In this document: piece by piece, positions 43,081-52,360 of the stretch | How positions within the stretch are numbered: the first letter of the stretch is position 1 | Layout: each line of letters begins with the position of its first letter | Source: Cypionkella sinensis | GTDB lineage: Bacteria; Pseudomonadota; Alphaproteobacteria; Rhodobacterales; Rhodobacteraceae | Assembly: GCF_042646385.1 (NCBI RefSeq) | Contig: NZ_JBHRTO010000001.1 | Location: forward strand, 2,790,001-2,854,000 | Reading direction: 5' to 3' | Length of the DNA stretch: 64,000 nucleotides | Position numbers and translations under genes: made by a program | The notes under the pieces: generated by a model | What the model was told of the DNA's origin: nothing | The model's database searches: none | The model's input: only the letters and a program-made list of their open reading frames with translations

Positions 43081-43746
43081 CTAGAAGTCCAGATCGGCGT
43101 AATGGGCGGGCGGCGGGAAACCCGGCACCTGATCGGCCAGAAGGGTGCGGAAACAGGGGCGCGATTTGATCTTGGCATACCAGTCTTTCACCGTCGCGTT
43201 GCGGTTCCAGTCAACGTCCGAGATGTAATCGAGGCACGAGATATGCGCGGCGGCGGTCAGATCGGCGAGGGTCATCACATCACCCGCCAGCCAGCGGCGC
43301 TGATCCAGCAGCCAGCCGAGGTAATCGAGGTGATACTTGATCCGCCCTGCCCCGGATTTCACCGCTTTGGAATCCGGATAGCCCTGCGCCATGATCTTTT
43401 TGTTCACACGCTCGTACAGCAGTTTCGAGGTGACTTCAGCGTGGAATTTGTCATCGAACCACGCGCACAGGCGGCGGACCTCAAAGCGCATGTCGATGTC
43501 GCGGGGCATCAGGGCGGGGCTGGGGAAGGCTTCTTCCAGATATTCGCAGATCGCCTGACTTTCCGACAGCACCTTGTTCTCGATCCTTAGCACCGGGACT
43601 TTGCCCGCCGGATTGCGGCGCAGGAAATCGGGGGAAGGTTCCCAATACCGCTCTTCGATCAGTTCCACCTCAAGCCGCTTCTCGGCCAGGGTCAGGCGCA
43701 CTTTGCGGCAGAACGGGGAGAGCGGGAAGTGATACAGGCGGATCAT
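43081..43746 (-). CDS. Glutathione S-transferase family protein
   Basis: A 221-aa protein with an N-terminal thioredoxin-like glutathione domain ('RLYHFPLSPFCRKVRLTLAEK', and 'GKVPVLRIENKVLSESQAIC' giving the cis-Pro and Glu-Ser glutathione contacts), followed by an alpha-helical C-terminal domain ('LAGDVMTLADLTAAAHI'). The 'SPFCRK' site is of the Cys/Ser type, found in bacterial beta- and omega-like GSTs. Substrate unknown; a stress or detoxification role is generic for the family. It stands as a single gene upstream of queG. Confidence 0.85.
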   Translation of the reverse strand: MIRLYHFPLSPFCRKVRLTLAEKRLEVELIEERYWEPSPDFLRRNPAGKVPVLRIENKVLSESQAICEYLEEAFPSPALMPRDIDMRFEVRRLCAWFDDKFHAEVTSKLLYERVNKKIMAQGYPDSKAVKSGAGRIKYHLDYLGWLLDQRRWLAGDVMTLADLTAAAHISCLDYISDVDWNRNATVKDWYAKIKSRPCFRTLLADQVPGFPPPAHYADLDF

Positions 43747-43821
43747 GCGGTATCTGGTCTTTTTATGGCGGTTTGGTCTTCAATGCCGCGACGGGGCGCG
43801 GAATTCAACCACAATCCCCGG

Positions 43822-44571
43822 CTATTCGCGGTCCTGAAAACAATCCGCGCGGCCATCCGCCAGAATGGTCTCGGCCCCCGACATGATAGCCCCGGTGCGT
43901 TTGCGCACGAAATTGCTGGGTTTCGAGGCTGATCGGCCTTTCGGGTCGGGCAGAACGGCGGCAAGGCGGGCGGCTTGCAGGGCTGACAGGTCGCGGGCAT
44001 CGACGCCAAAGTAATGCTGGGCGGCGGCTTGCACGCCGAACACACCTTCGTCGAATTCGGCGACGTTGAGGTAGACCTCAAGAATGCGCTGCTTGGACCA
44101 GACCAGTTCGACAACCGGTGTCAGGCCCGCCTCGATGGCTTTGCGGATCCAGCTGCGGCCCTGCCAGAGGAACACGTTCTTGGCGACCTGTTGGGTCAGG
44201 GTCGAGGCCCCACGGGTTCCGCCCTGTTCGGCAGCGGCGCGGATGGCGGCCATGTCAAAGCCCCAGTGCAGGCAGAAATTGGCATCCTCTGCCGCGACGA
44301 CAGAGCGGCCCATCACTGGGGCGATTTCATCCCAGTTCACCCAATCCTTGCTGATGCCACCCAAGCGCCAGCTTTCGGAGAGTTGATACAGGTTGATCGG
44401 CGGCGGCAGGAAGCTGAAGAGAACGATCAGCAGGCCGTAGAAGGCGGCGATGCCGCCAAGGCCGCGCAGAATCCAGCGTTTGATCCGCCTGCCCCGAGAT
44501 TCGGAGGCGAGCAGTTTCGGCTCGGGCGCGGGTTCGGCCTTTTTGCGTGGTTTTTTCGGGGTATCGACCAT
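43822..44571 (-). CDS. mtgA: Monofunctional peptidoglycan glycosyltransferase
   Basis: A 249-aa GT51 enzyme: a Lys-rich cytoplasmic head, one membrane helix ('GLGGIAAFYGLLIVLFSFL'), then a catalytic domain with 'VVAAEDANFCLHWGFD' (catalytic Glu), 'RGASTLTQQVAKNVFLW' and 'RKAIEAGLTPVVELVWSKQRILEVYLN' (broken as RKAIEAGL and KQRILEVYLN). It polymerises lipid II into glycan strands without transpeptidation. The start at 44571 gives the usual length, though no strong ribosome site is seen; an ATG at 44670 is the alternative and would add 33 residues. Confidence 0.9.
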   Translation of the reverse strand: MVDTPKKPRKKAEPAPEPKLLASESRGRRIKRWILRGLGGIAAFYGLLIVLFSFLPPPINLYQLSESWRLGGISKDWVNWDEIAPVMGRSVVAAEDANFCLHWGFDMAAIRAAAEQGGTRGASTLTQQVAKNVFLWQGRSWIRKAIEAGLTPVVELVWSKQRILEVYLNVAEFDEGVFGVQAAAQHYFGVDARDLSALQAARLAAVLPDPKGRSASKPSNFVRKRTGAIMSGAETILADGRADCFQDRE

Positions 44572-44896
44572 GCGGCAGCTTAGGCCCGAAGCTTGCGGTT
44601 TGGTCAAGGGTTTGGCGCGGGTTTTAGGCTGGTCCCGCGTTGGGACTGTTGGAGTGCTATGTGATTTCAACGCGTTACCGAAAATCGTTCATATTCTTTT
44701 AAGATTTGCTTGCGGAGTGACAACGCTCTGCCCGGTCGAAAGGCCAGAACTGCATCGCGCACCACCGGCTGCGCGCCATCTGCGCGTTGCTTTGCGCGGC
44801 AGAGACCTTGCAATCCCGACAAATAATGTCGCGGACGACGCTGCAGATGTAAGGTTGGTTGCCTACGGTTTGCCAAATCCCAACCCCGGAGTTCCC

Positions 44897-46000
44897 ATGC
44901 CGCTACGTCGCACGCCGTTTTATGCCCTTGCCTCGGCCTATGGCGCGCAGATGGGGCCGGTGGGGGGCGGGTTTGTCAACGCGCATCATTATGGTGATGT
45001 GAAGGCTGAACATCTGAACACCCGCAGCAATGTCGGCGTGCAGGATCTTTCCACCATGGGCAAGATCGACGTGAAGGGACCAGAGGCCGAGGCACTGGTG
45101 AATTATCTGATCGTCAATGATGCAGCCGCCATGAAGGTGGGCGCGGCGCGGTATGCCAGCGTCTGTGCGCCGGATGGCGGAGTGATGGATGATCTGACGG
45201 TGTTCCGGCTGGGGGATGAGCATTTTCTGATCGTCTCGGGCAGCCGCAATCGGCTGAAAATCCGCGATTGGGCGATGCAGCATGCGGTGGGGCGGCGGGC
45301 TTATGTTACCGACATCACGGCGGCGATTGCGTTTCCGACGGTGCAGGGGCCGAAATCACGGGCGCTGCTGCAACGGCTGATCCCTGACGCGGATTTTATG
45401 GCGCTGAAGCGGTGGAGCTTCACCTGGGGGCATTTTGGCGAGACGCGGGTGATGATCTCACGCACCGGGGTGACGGGGGAATTGGGGTTTGAGTTGTTCG
45501 TGCCCTCGGACGAGGCGGCGACGGTGTGGAACGGGTTGTTGGCGGCGGGCGGGGCATATGGGTTGCGGCCCTACGGCGTGCAGGCGATGTTCACGCTGGG
45601 GCTGGAAAAGCTGTATCCGGCGCATGGCATTGATATGGATGAAAGCGTGACGCCGTTTCATGTCGGCACCGATGCGTTCATCAAATTCGACAAGGGCGAT
45701 TTCATCGGGCGCGAGGCGTTGCTGCGGGCGCGCGATGCGGGCGTGGCGACGGCATGGGTCGGGCTGCGGCTGGAGGGGGACGTTCCGGCCGCAGAGGGCG
45801 CTGCGGTGATGGTCGATGGCCGCCGGGTGGGGCATGTGACCTACAGCGATCACGGCTATTCGGTGGGGGCAGTTCTGGCCTCGGCCCATATCGAGAAAGC
45901 CTATGCTGTGGATGGGGCAGAAGTGCTCGTCGACGGCGTGAAAGCAGTGATTTCGCGGCGGGCGTTTCTTGACCCGGACGGCGCACGGCTGCGGTCGTGA
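44897..46000 (+). CDS. GcvT-like aminomethyltransferase (folate-binding) family protein
   Basis: A 367-aa protein of the glycine-cleavage T/dimethylglycine demethylase family: 'RRTPFYALASAYGAQM' opening, 'NVGVQDLSTMGKIDVKGPEA', and 'GELGFELFVPSDEA' in the folate-binding core. The C-terminal barrel includes 'GRRVGHVTYSDHGYSVG'. Members transfer one-carbon units from amines to tetrahydrofolate. No glycine cleavage gcvH/gcvP genes are nearby, so it is probably a dedicated demethylase or aminomethyltransferase rather than the housekeeping T-protein. The ATG at 44897 follows CGGAG by five bases. The 225-bp region upstream, shared with mtgA, shows no riboswitch I can identify. Confidence 0.8.
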   Translation: MPLRRTPFYALASAYGAQMGPVGGGFVNAHHYGDVKAEHLNTRSNVGVQDLSTMGKIDVKGPEAEALVNYLIVNDAAAMKVGAARYASVCAPDGGVMDDLTVFRLGDEHFLIVSGSRNRLKIRDWAMQHAVGRRAYVTDITAAIAFPTVQGPKSRALLQRLIPDADFMALKRWSFTWGHFGETRVMISRTGVTGELGFELFVPSDEAATVWNGLLAAGGAYGLRPYGVQAMFTLGLEKLYPAHGIDMDESVTPFHVGTDAFIKFDKGDFIGREALLRARDAGVATAWVGLRLEGDVPAAEGAAVMVDGRRVGHVTYSDHGYSVGAVLASAHIEKAYAVDGAEVLVDGVKAVISRRAFLDPDGARLRS

Positions 46001-46111
46001 CGTGGCGTCACGGATTAAATCGCAGCGCCTGGGGGAACGAAAACACATGTTGTGGGTTCTTGCTGCATAGGGCTTGGGAAACCGAGCCGCTGTGTAACAA
46101 TGGAGATCATC

Positions 46112-46600
46112 ATGTTTCGCACTTCCATCGCTGCCTTCCTTATGGCAACCGCTGTGGCTTTCCCGTCGCTGGCACAAGACCTGAAACCCATCCGCGAGGT
46201 TGAGGTCAAGGTTGACACCGCCGGCATCGGCAACCCGCAGGCTGCTGCGTATTGGGGCACGCTGCAAGACGATCTGAAGGCGTCGATCCTGACCAAAGTG
46301 GCACCGTCTGACGACGAGGCTGCCTATGTGATCAAGATCCGCATTGATGATGTTTCGCTGGCCAATGGCTTCCAAGAGAAGCTGGGTCTGGGCGAGACCA
46401 CGCTGACGGGTAACGTTCTGGTGCAGGACGACAAGAACCACGTGGGCGACGACGCCTATGACCTGACGGTCGACGTGAACGCGGCCAAACCGCTGTTGCC
46501 GCAGGGCTATGACTTCACCGCCGCTGATGCAGATGGCAAGGTCTATTACAACGCGATGGTGAACGCGTTTGCTGACGGCGTTGTTTCCCGCCTGAAGTAA
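46112..46600 (+). CDS. Small exported protein of unknown function
   Basis: A 162-aa protein with a clear signal peptide (MFRTSIAAFLMATAVAFPSLAQ). The mature part ('REVEVKVDTAGIGNPQAAAY', 'AAYVIKIRIDDVSLANG') looks like a compact alpha/beta periplasmic domain; no motif or family is recognised. GGAG lies six bases upstream of the ATG, and a strong terminator follows at 46619. It therefore appears to be a well-expressed single gene. The neighbouring gltB is convergent. Confidence 0.7.
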   Translation: MFRTSIAAFLMATAVAFPSLAQDLKPIREVEVKVDTAGIGNPQAAAYWGTLQDDLKASILTKVAPSDDEAAYVIKIRIDDVSLANGFQEKLGLGETTLTGNVLVQDDKNHVGDDAYDLTVDVNAAKPLLPQGYDFTAADADGKVYYNAMVNAFADGVVSRLK

Positions 46601-46618
46601 GCTTTGGTTCACGATTGA

Positions 46619-46644
46619 AAAAGGCCCCCTATCGGGGGCCTTTT
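46619..46644. terminator. Bidirectional rho-independent terminator
   Basis: An 11-bp perfect stem (AAAAGGCCCCC / GGGGGCCTTTT, TATC loop) ends in TTTT on the plus strand and TTTTT on the minus strand. It serves both the small exported protein gene and the gltB end. Confidence 0.9.
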
Positions 46645-46648
46645 GTCG

Positions 46649-49600
46649 TTACTCTGCAGGAACTTTCTGCACTTCGTCGGACAAGGGATGCGACAGGTGG
46701 GGCAGCATCTCTTTCGGGCAGATTTGCAGGAAGTTGGCGCGTTCGTTCACCCAATCGGCAAGGATGCGGGCGGCGATGCGCGAGCCGGTTTCGGCCGCGT
46801 GGCGCTGGATCAGGCCGCGCAGTTGCAGCTCCCAATGCGGATGGGCGACGGCGCAGGTGAGGACGGTTTCGTCGTTGACGAAATCTTCCGCCGTGGCGTG
46901 GGGGTCGTAGACATAGGCCATGCCCCCGGTCATGCCCGCGCCGAAGTTGGCACCGATGCGGCCCAGGATCACCGCGACGCCGCCGGTCATATATTCGCAG
47001 CCGTTGGAACCACAGCCTTCGACCACCACCGATGCACCCGAGTTGCGGACGGCGAAGCGCTCACCCGCGCGACCGCTTGCAAACAGGAAGCCTGCGGTTG
47101 CGCCATACAGCACGGTGTTGCCGATGATGGTGTTATCCTCGGCCTTCAGCGGCGACGACATTTGCGGGCGCACGACGATGGTGGCACCGGACAGGCCTTT
47201 GCCGACATAGTCGTTGGCGTCGCCTTGGACTTCCAGCTTTAGCCCGTTGACCGCGAAGGCGCCAAGCGACTGGCCGCAAGAGCCGTGCAGTTTCACCGTC
47301 AGATGGTCGGGTTGCAGGGTGTTGCGCATACCGAATTTCTTGACGATATGCGATGAGGCCCGCGTGCCGATGGTGCGCAGGGTGTTTCTGACAGCATACG
47401 AAAGCTGCATCTTCTCGCCGTCTTCAAAGAACCGCGCGCCGTCTTTGACGATTTCGGCGTCCAGCGTATCGGGGACGTGGTTGCGGGGTTTCGAGCGGTC
47501 ATAGGTGATCTTCTGCGCGCCATCGACGGTGATCAAGAGCGGGTTGAGGTCAAGATCGTCGAGATGGGCCGAGCCACGCGAAACTTGGCTCAGCAGGTCA
47601 GCGCGACCGATGATTTCATCCATGCTGCGCGCGCCGATTTGCGCGAGGATTTCGCGGACTTCCTGTGCGTAGAAGGTGATCAGGTTGACGACCTTATCCG
47701 CCGTGCCGGTGAATTTGGCACGCAGGGTGGTGTCTTGGGTGCAGACGCCGACCGGGCAGGTGTTGCTTTGGCACTGACGTACCATGATGCAGCCCATGGC
47801 GATCAGGGCAGCGGTGCCGATGCCGTATTCCTCGGCCCCCAGCATGGCCGCCATCACCACATCGCGTCCCGTGCGCAAGCCGCCATCGGTGCGGAGCGTC
47901 ACGCGTTCGCGCAGGTTGTTCATCGACAGCACCTGATGCGCCTCGGTCAGACCCATTTCCCACGGCAGGCCGGCGTATTTGATCGAAGTGCCGGGGGATG
48001 CCCCGGTGCCGCCGTTGTGGCCCGAGATCAGGATGATGTCGGCCTTGGCCTTGGCCACGCCTGCGGCGATGGTTCCGACGCCCGATGCCGACACCAGTTT
48101 CACCGTGACTTTGGCGCGCGGGTTGATCTGCTTCAGGTCGTAGATCAGTTGCGCGAGGTCTTCGATGGAATAGATGTCGTGGTGCGGCGGCGGGCTGATC
48201 AGCGTCACGCCTTTGGTGGAATGGCGCAAGCGGGCGATCAATTCGGTCACTTTCATGCCGGGAAGCTGGCCACCTTCGCCGGGTTTGGCACCTTGGGCGA
48301 CTTTGATTTCCAATTCTTCACAGGCGTTTAGGTATTCGGCGGTGACACCGAAACGGCCCGAAGCCACCTGTTTGATCTTGGCCGAAGGGTTGTCGCCATT
48401 GGCTTCCGGCAGGAAGTGGGCGGGATCTTCACCGCCCTCGCCAGAGTCCGACTTCGCGCCGATGCGGTTCATCGCGACGTTCAGGGTCTTGTGCGCCTCT
48501 GGCCCGAGGGCCCCCAGCGACATGCCCGGCGTCACAAACCGTTTGCGGATCGAGGTGATGGATTCAACTTCCTCGATCGGCACCGGCTTGCCCAAGCTCT
48601 TGATATCCAACAGATCGCGGATATGGATGGGCGGGTTCGACCGCATCGCGGCGGAGTATTGCTTCCACAAATCAAAGCTGGCGCGGTCGCAGGCGGCTTG
48701 CAGCATGTGCATCGTCTGCGCTTCCCATGCGTGCTTTTCGCCGGAACGCCGCGCCTTGTAGAAGCCACCGATGGGCAAAACGTCTGCGCCACCAAGCCAG
48801 CCTTTGGCGTGGACTTCCTCGACCTTCATCTGCAAGCCTTGCAGACCGATGCCCGAGATGCGGCTTTGCATGCCGGGGAAATACTCGGCCACCATGGCGC
48901 GCGACAGGCCCACGGCTTCAAAGTTCAGGCCGCCGCGATAGGACGAGATCACCGAAATGCCCATTTTGGACATGATTTTCAGCAGGCCCGCATCGACGGC
49001 ATAGCCATAGCGGCGCATCGCATCGACCAAGCTGCCCTCGATCAGACCACGACGGATACGGTCGGCGATGCTATCTTGCGCAAGGTAAGCGTTGACGGTG
49101 GTAGCGCCCGAGCCGATCAGGACGGCGAAATAGTGGGGGTCGATGCACTCGGCGCTGCGGACGTTGACCGAGCAGAAGGTGCGCAGGCCCTTGCGGGTCA
49201 GCCAGCTATGCACGGCTGAGGTGGCCAGAATCATCGGCATTGCCACCTTTTCGGGAGACTGATGCTGATCGGTCATCACCAACTGGCCAGCACCCGAACG
49301 CACGGCGTCTTCGGCCTCGGCGCGGATACGTTCCAGACCTTGGCGCAGGGCGTCGGGACCAGCGTTGGCCGGGAAGGTACAGTCGATGAAGGCGACCTGA
49401 TCACCGAAGCGTTTCACCAGCACATCAAATTCGGCATTGGCAAGGAACGGGCTTTCCAAGACCAGAATTTCCGACTGGGCGTTGGTTTCATCCAGCACGT
49501 TGCGCAGGTTTCCAAAGCGGGTTTTCAGCGACATCACCCGGCCTTCGCGAAGCGAGTCGATCGGCGGGTTGGTGACTTGGCTGAAGTTCTGCCGGAAGAA

Positions 49601-51187
49601 ATGCGACAGAGGCCGGTAGACCGACGACAGCACGGCGGCAGGGGTATCATCACCCATTGAGGCGATCATTTCCTTGCCATCCTCGGCCATCGGGGCGAGG
49701 ACTTGTTCGAGTTCTTCGACGGTAAAGCCAGCGGCGATCTGGCGCTTGCGCAGCTCGGCACCTTCGTACATCGCCACTTCCGGCACGTCGCGCAGCAAAG
49801 CGTTCAGATCGACGATCTTCTGAATCCAGTCGGCATAGGGCTGGGCGGCGGCGAGTTTGTCTTTCAGCGCGACGTCGTGGTAAAGTTTGCCCTCGGCCAT
49901 ATCGACAGCGATCATCTGCCCCGGCCCAAGCGCGCCTTTTTCGCGGATGGTGGCTTCATCGACCGGGACCATGCCAGCTTCGGAGCCTGCGATCAGCAGG
50001 CCATCACCCGTCACCACATAGCGCATCGGGCGCAGGCCGTTGCGATCAAGCCCGCCGCAAACCCAGCGGCCATCTGTCATCGCAAGGGCAGCGGGGCCGT
50101 CCCATGGTTCGATCACTGAGTTGCAATAGGCATACATATCGGCCCAAGCGGGCTTCATGTCAGTGGTGGCTTTGCTCCACGCTTCGGGGACCAGCATGGT
50201 TTTGGCAAGGGGAGCATTGCGGCCCGAACGCACGAGGGCCTCGAACACGGCATCGAGCGCACCGGAGTCAGAGGTGCCTGCGGGGATGATCGGCTTGATA
50301 TCTTCGGCGGCGTCGCCAAAGTTGTTGGACGCCATCCGAATCTCGTGGGATTTCATCCAGTTGACGTTGCCTTTCAGCGTGTTGATCTCACCATTATGGG
50401 CCAACATGCGGAAGGGTTGCGCCAGCCACCACTGTGGGAAAGTGTTGGTGGAATAGCGCTGATGGTAGATCGCGAAGGCGGATTCGAAACGCTCGTCTTG
50501 CAGATCGGGGTAGAAGGTGGCGACCTGCTCGGCCAGCATCATGCCTTTGTAGATGATGCTGCGGCACGACAGGCTGCACAGATACATGCCCTGAATCTGG
50601 CTGGCGAGGGCGGCCTTTTCGATGCGGCGGCGGATGATGTAAAGCTCGCGTTCGAACTGTTCCTCGTCGATGCCCTTGTCGTTGCGGATCAGGATCTGTT
50701 CGATCTCGGGCCGGGTCGCATTGGCTTTCTCGCCCAGCACGCTGGTATCGACCGGGACGTGACGCCAGCCGTAGATGTAGTGGCCCATGCGGAGGACTTC
50801 AGCCTCTACAATCGTGCGGCAACGCTCTTGCGCGCCGAAATCGGTGCGCGGCAGAAAGACCTGGCCGACGGCGATCAACTTGTGGATGTCAGGCTCGTGC
50901 CCGGTGCGGCGGACCTGATCGTAGAAGAATTTGACCGGAATCTGCACATGGATGCCCGCGCCATCGCCGGTTTTGCCATCCGCATCGACGGCGCCGCGGT
51001 GCCAGATCGCTTTCAGCGCGTTGATGCCGTTTTCGACCACTTTGCGGGAAGGCTTGCCCGATACTGCGACCACCAGACCCACGCCGCAGGACGAATGTTC
51101 GTCTTCGGATTTATACAGGCTGTTGGCATCCATATAGGCGCGCTTGGCTTCTTCGGCACGCACCCAGGCTTCATCATAAATCGTCAT
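46649..51187 (-). CDS. gltB: Glutamate synthase (NADPH), large subunit
   Basis: A 1512-aa enzyme, full length for bacterial GOGAT alpha. A short propeptide precedes Cys34 ('EHSSCGVGLV'), which becomes the N-terminal nucleophile of the glutaminase domain. The central and FMN synthase domains follow, with 'GGEDPAHFLPEANGD', 'ISGHNGGTGASPGTSIKYAG' and the [3Fe-4S] cysteines in 'CIMVRQCQSNTCPVGVC'. A beta-helix GXGXG domain closes the protein ('YDPHATAED', 'GCGSNGCEYMTGGVAVILG'). It makes two glutamates from glutamine and 2-oxoglutarate with electrons from GltD. Two unrelated genes separate it from gltD. Confidence 0.97.
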   Translation of the reverse strand: MTIYDEAWVRAEEAKRAYMDANSLYKSEDEHSSCGVGLVVAVSGKPSRKVVENGINALKAIWHRGAVDADGKTGDGAGIHVQIPVKFFYDQVRRTGHEPDIHKLIAVGQVFLPRTDFGAQERCRTIVEAEVLRMGHYIYGWRHVPVDTSVLGEKANATRPEIEQILIRNDKGIDEEQFERELYIIRRRIEKAALASQIQGMYLCSLSCRSIIYKGMMLAEQVATFYPDLQDERFESAFAIYHQRYSTNTFPQWWLAQPFRMLAHNGEINTLKGNVNWMKSHEIRMASNNFGDAAEDIKPIIPAGTSDSGALDAVFEALVRSGRNAPLAKTMLVPEAWSKATTDMKPAWADMYAYCNSVIEPWDGPAALAMTDGRWVCGGLDRNGLRPMRYVVTGDGLLIAGSEAGMVPVDEATIREKGALGPGQMIAVDMAEGKLYHDVALKDKLAAAQPYADWIQKIVDLNALLRDVPEVAMYEGAELRKRQIAAGFTVEELEQVLAPMAEDGKEMIASMGDDTPAAVLSSVYRPLSHFFRQNFSQVTNPPIDSLREGRVMSLKTRFGNLRNVLDETNAQSEILVLESPFLANAEFDVLVKRFGDQVAFIDCTFPANAGPDALRQGLERIRAEAEDAVRSGAGQLVMTDQHQSPEKVAMPMILATSAVHSWLTRKGLRTFCSVNVRSAECIDPHYFAVLIGSGATTVNAYLAQDSIADRIRRGLIEGSLVDAMRRYGYAVDAGLLKIMSKMGISVISSYRGGLNFEAVGLSRAMVAEYFPGMQSRISGIGLQGLQMKVEEVHAKGWLGGADVLPIGGFYKARRSGEKHAWEAQTMHMLQAACDRASFDLWKQYSAAMRSNPPIHIRDLLDIKSLGKPVPIEEVESITSIRKRFVTPGMSLGALGPEAHKTLNVAMNRIGAKSDSGEGGEDPAHFLPEANGDNPSAKIKQVASGRFGVTAEYLNACEELEIKVAQGAKPGEGGQLPGMKVTELIARLRHSTKGVTLISPPPHHDIYSIEDLAQLIYDLKQINPRAKVTVKLVSASGVGTIAAGVAKAKADIILISGHNGGTGASPGTSIKYAGLPWEMGLTEAHQVLSMNNLRERVTLRTDGGLRTGRDVVMAAMLGAEEYGIGTAALIAMGCIMVRQCQSNTCPVGVCTQDTTLRAKFTGTADKVVNLITFYAQEVREILAQIGARSMDEIIGRADLLSQVSRGSAHLDDLDLNPLLITVDGAQKITYDRSKPRNHVPDTLDAEIVKDGARFFEDGEKMQLSYAVRNTLRTIGTRASSHIVKKFGMRNTLQPDHLTVKLHGSCGQSLGAFAVNGLKLEVQGDANDYVGKGLSGATIVVRPQMSSPLKAEDNTIIGNTVLYGATAGFLFASGRAGERFAVRNSGASVVVEGCGSNGCEYMTGGVAVILGRIGANFGAGMTGGMAYVYDPHATAEDFVNDETVLTCAVAHPHWELQLRGLIQRHAAETGSRIAARILADWVNERANFLQICPKEMLPHLSHPLSDEVQKVPAE

Positions 51188-51190
51188 GGC

Positions 51191-51628
51191 TCACTCCTTG
51201 GGGCTGGCTGCGTAAAGGGCTTCCACTTCGGCCCCTGTCAGTTTTTGCGTGTTACCCGCAAAGGCCCAGGCATCGGGCTTGCGGTCATAGTAGATTTCCT
51301 GAGTCAGCTTCAGCCCACGCAAATCATCCAACAGACCTGCGGACAGGAAGTAATCGGCCTGATCGCCCGGTTCTGTGAAGCGATACCAAAGGCCCGAGCC
51401 ACAACGGCTGCAAAAGCTGCGTGCCGCCCAATCCGAGGATTGATAGGTCGATACGGATTCTCCACCGTGAACGATCACCGCATCATGTGGCACGATCACT
51501 GTCATGCCAAGGGCACCGGAATGGCGGCGGCAGTTTTCGCAATGGCAGGCGTGGATGTCTGGGCTCAATCCGCTGATCTGCAAGCGGACTGCGCCGCAAA
51601 GACATTGGGCGGTGCGTTCATCGGCCAT
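51191..51628 (-). CDS. GFA/CENP-V family zinc-binding protein
   Basis: A 145-aa protein of the GFA/CENP-V (Mss4-like fold) family, named after glutathione-dependent formaldehyde-activating enzyme, whose activity is doubtful for most members. Zinc-binding cysteines are seen in 'CLCGAVRL', 'ACHCENCRRHSG' and 'FCSRCGSGLWY'. The start at 51628 has GGAGAG six bases upstream; an alternative ATG lies eight codons earlier. It overlaps the preceding exported protein gene by 11 bases and stops three bases before gltB, so it is locked into the gltD-gltB transcript. Confidence 0.82.
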   Translation of the reverse strand: MADERTAQCLCGAVRLQISGLSPDIHACHCENCRRHSGALGMTVIVPHDAVIVHGGESVSTYQSSDWAARSFCSRCGSGLWYRFTEPGDQADYFLSAGLLDDLRGLKLTQEIYYDRKPDAWAFAGNTQKLTGAEVEALYAASPKE

Positions 51629-52325
51629 CGGATGCTCTCCACAACTGTTCAAGCGGGGTGGCTTCGGACATCACGGCATCACATTCAAAAATCGGTTGGG
51701 TGGCGGCGAAGCCTTTCTCACCGGGCAGAATGAATTCGACTGGGCTGCCTTCCAGCGGCAGCCACTGCGTGCCATCCCACCATTCGGACTGGCCCGAGAA
51801 GAAATTCCGCCACTCGGCGCTGATGTATTCGTGGCCGCGGGCCTTGCGCAGCTCATTCCCGGCGTCATCGGTTTCGACATATTCGAACTGAGTGCGTTGC
51901 AGGGTAACGCCGTCGATGGTGGCAGTCTCGCCGGTCAGCTTGTCGAAGCCTTTGACATTGGTGTGTTCGCCGTCGTCTTTCGTCAGGCCGAATTCGAAAT
52001 CATCGCGGCCCGTGGCAAGAAGGCTGGAGAAGTTCGCCGGGTCTGCCGGGTTCGGATCAAGGGTTTGCTTGACGGTGGGGTTCAGATCATAGCTTTCGAT
52101 CCACTGGGTCTCGCGGTCGATTTTCGACAGGTAGAACATGCCTTCCTGATCGAAATCCGCACGCCATTTGTCGCCGGGATTGTCCGCAGCACAGGTGTAG
52201 TAGTTCGCGACATAGCAGCCGCGCCCCTGCACGGTGAGGGTGGCGGTGCAACCCTCGGGTGGGGTGAAGCTGCCCGCGAGGGCGGGAGCGGCGAGGAAGA
52301 ACAGGGGAAGCAGGGCAATCCGCAT
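51618..52325 (-). CDS. Exported protein of unknown function inside the glt operon
   Basis: A 235-aa protein with a signal peptide (MRIALLPLFFLAAPALAG). It has several cysteines that could form disulfides ('EGCTATLTVQGRGCYVANYYTC') and a beta-rich body ('TVKQTLDPNPADPANFSSLL', 'EWWDGTQWLPLEGSPVEF'). I do not recognise a characterised family. It lies 35 bases after gltD and overlaps the GFA gene. Its presence between the GOGAT subunit genes is probably a lineage-specific arrangement and gives no functional clue. Confidence 0.65.
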   Translation of the reverse strand: MRIALLPLFFLAAPALAGSFTPPEGCTATLTVQGRGCYVANYYTCAADNPGDKWRADFDQEGMFYLSKIDRETQWIESYDLNPTVKQTLDPNPADPANFSSLLATGRDDFEFGLTKDDGEHTNVKGFDKLTGETATIDGVTLQRTQFEYVETDDAGNELRKARGHEYISAEWRNFFSGQSEWWDGTQWLPLEGSPVEFILPGEKGFAATQPIFECDAVMSEATPLEQLWRASDGR

Positions 52326-52360
52326 GGTTCAATGTCCTTAAAGCTGTGATCGGTGTGGGA

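Noticed and set aside
44672..44896. Possible riboswitch upstream of the GcvT-like gene
   Set aside because: I looked for glycine, SAM-II, SAH and THF riboswitch consensus elements. Only a short hairpin-like CCGGTCGAAAGGCC stretch was seen, which is not enough.
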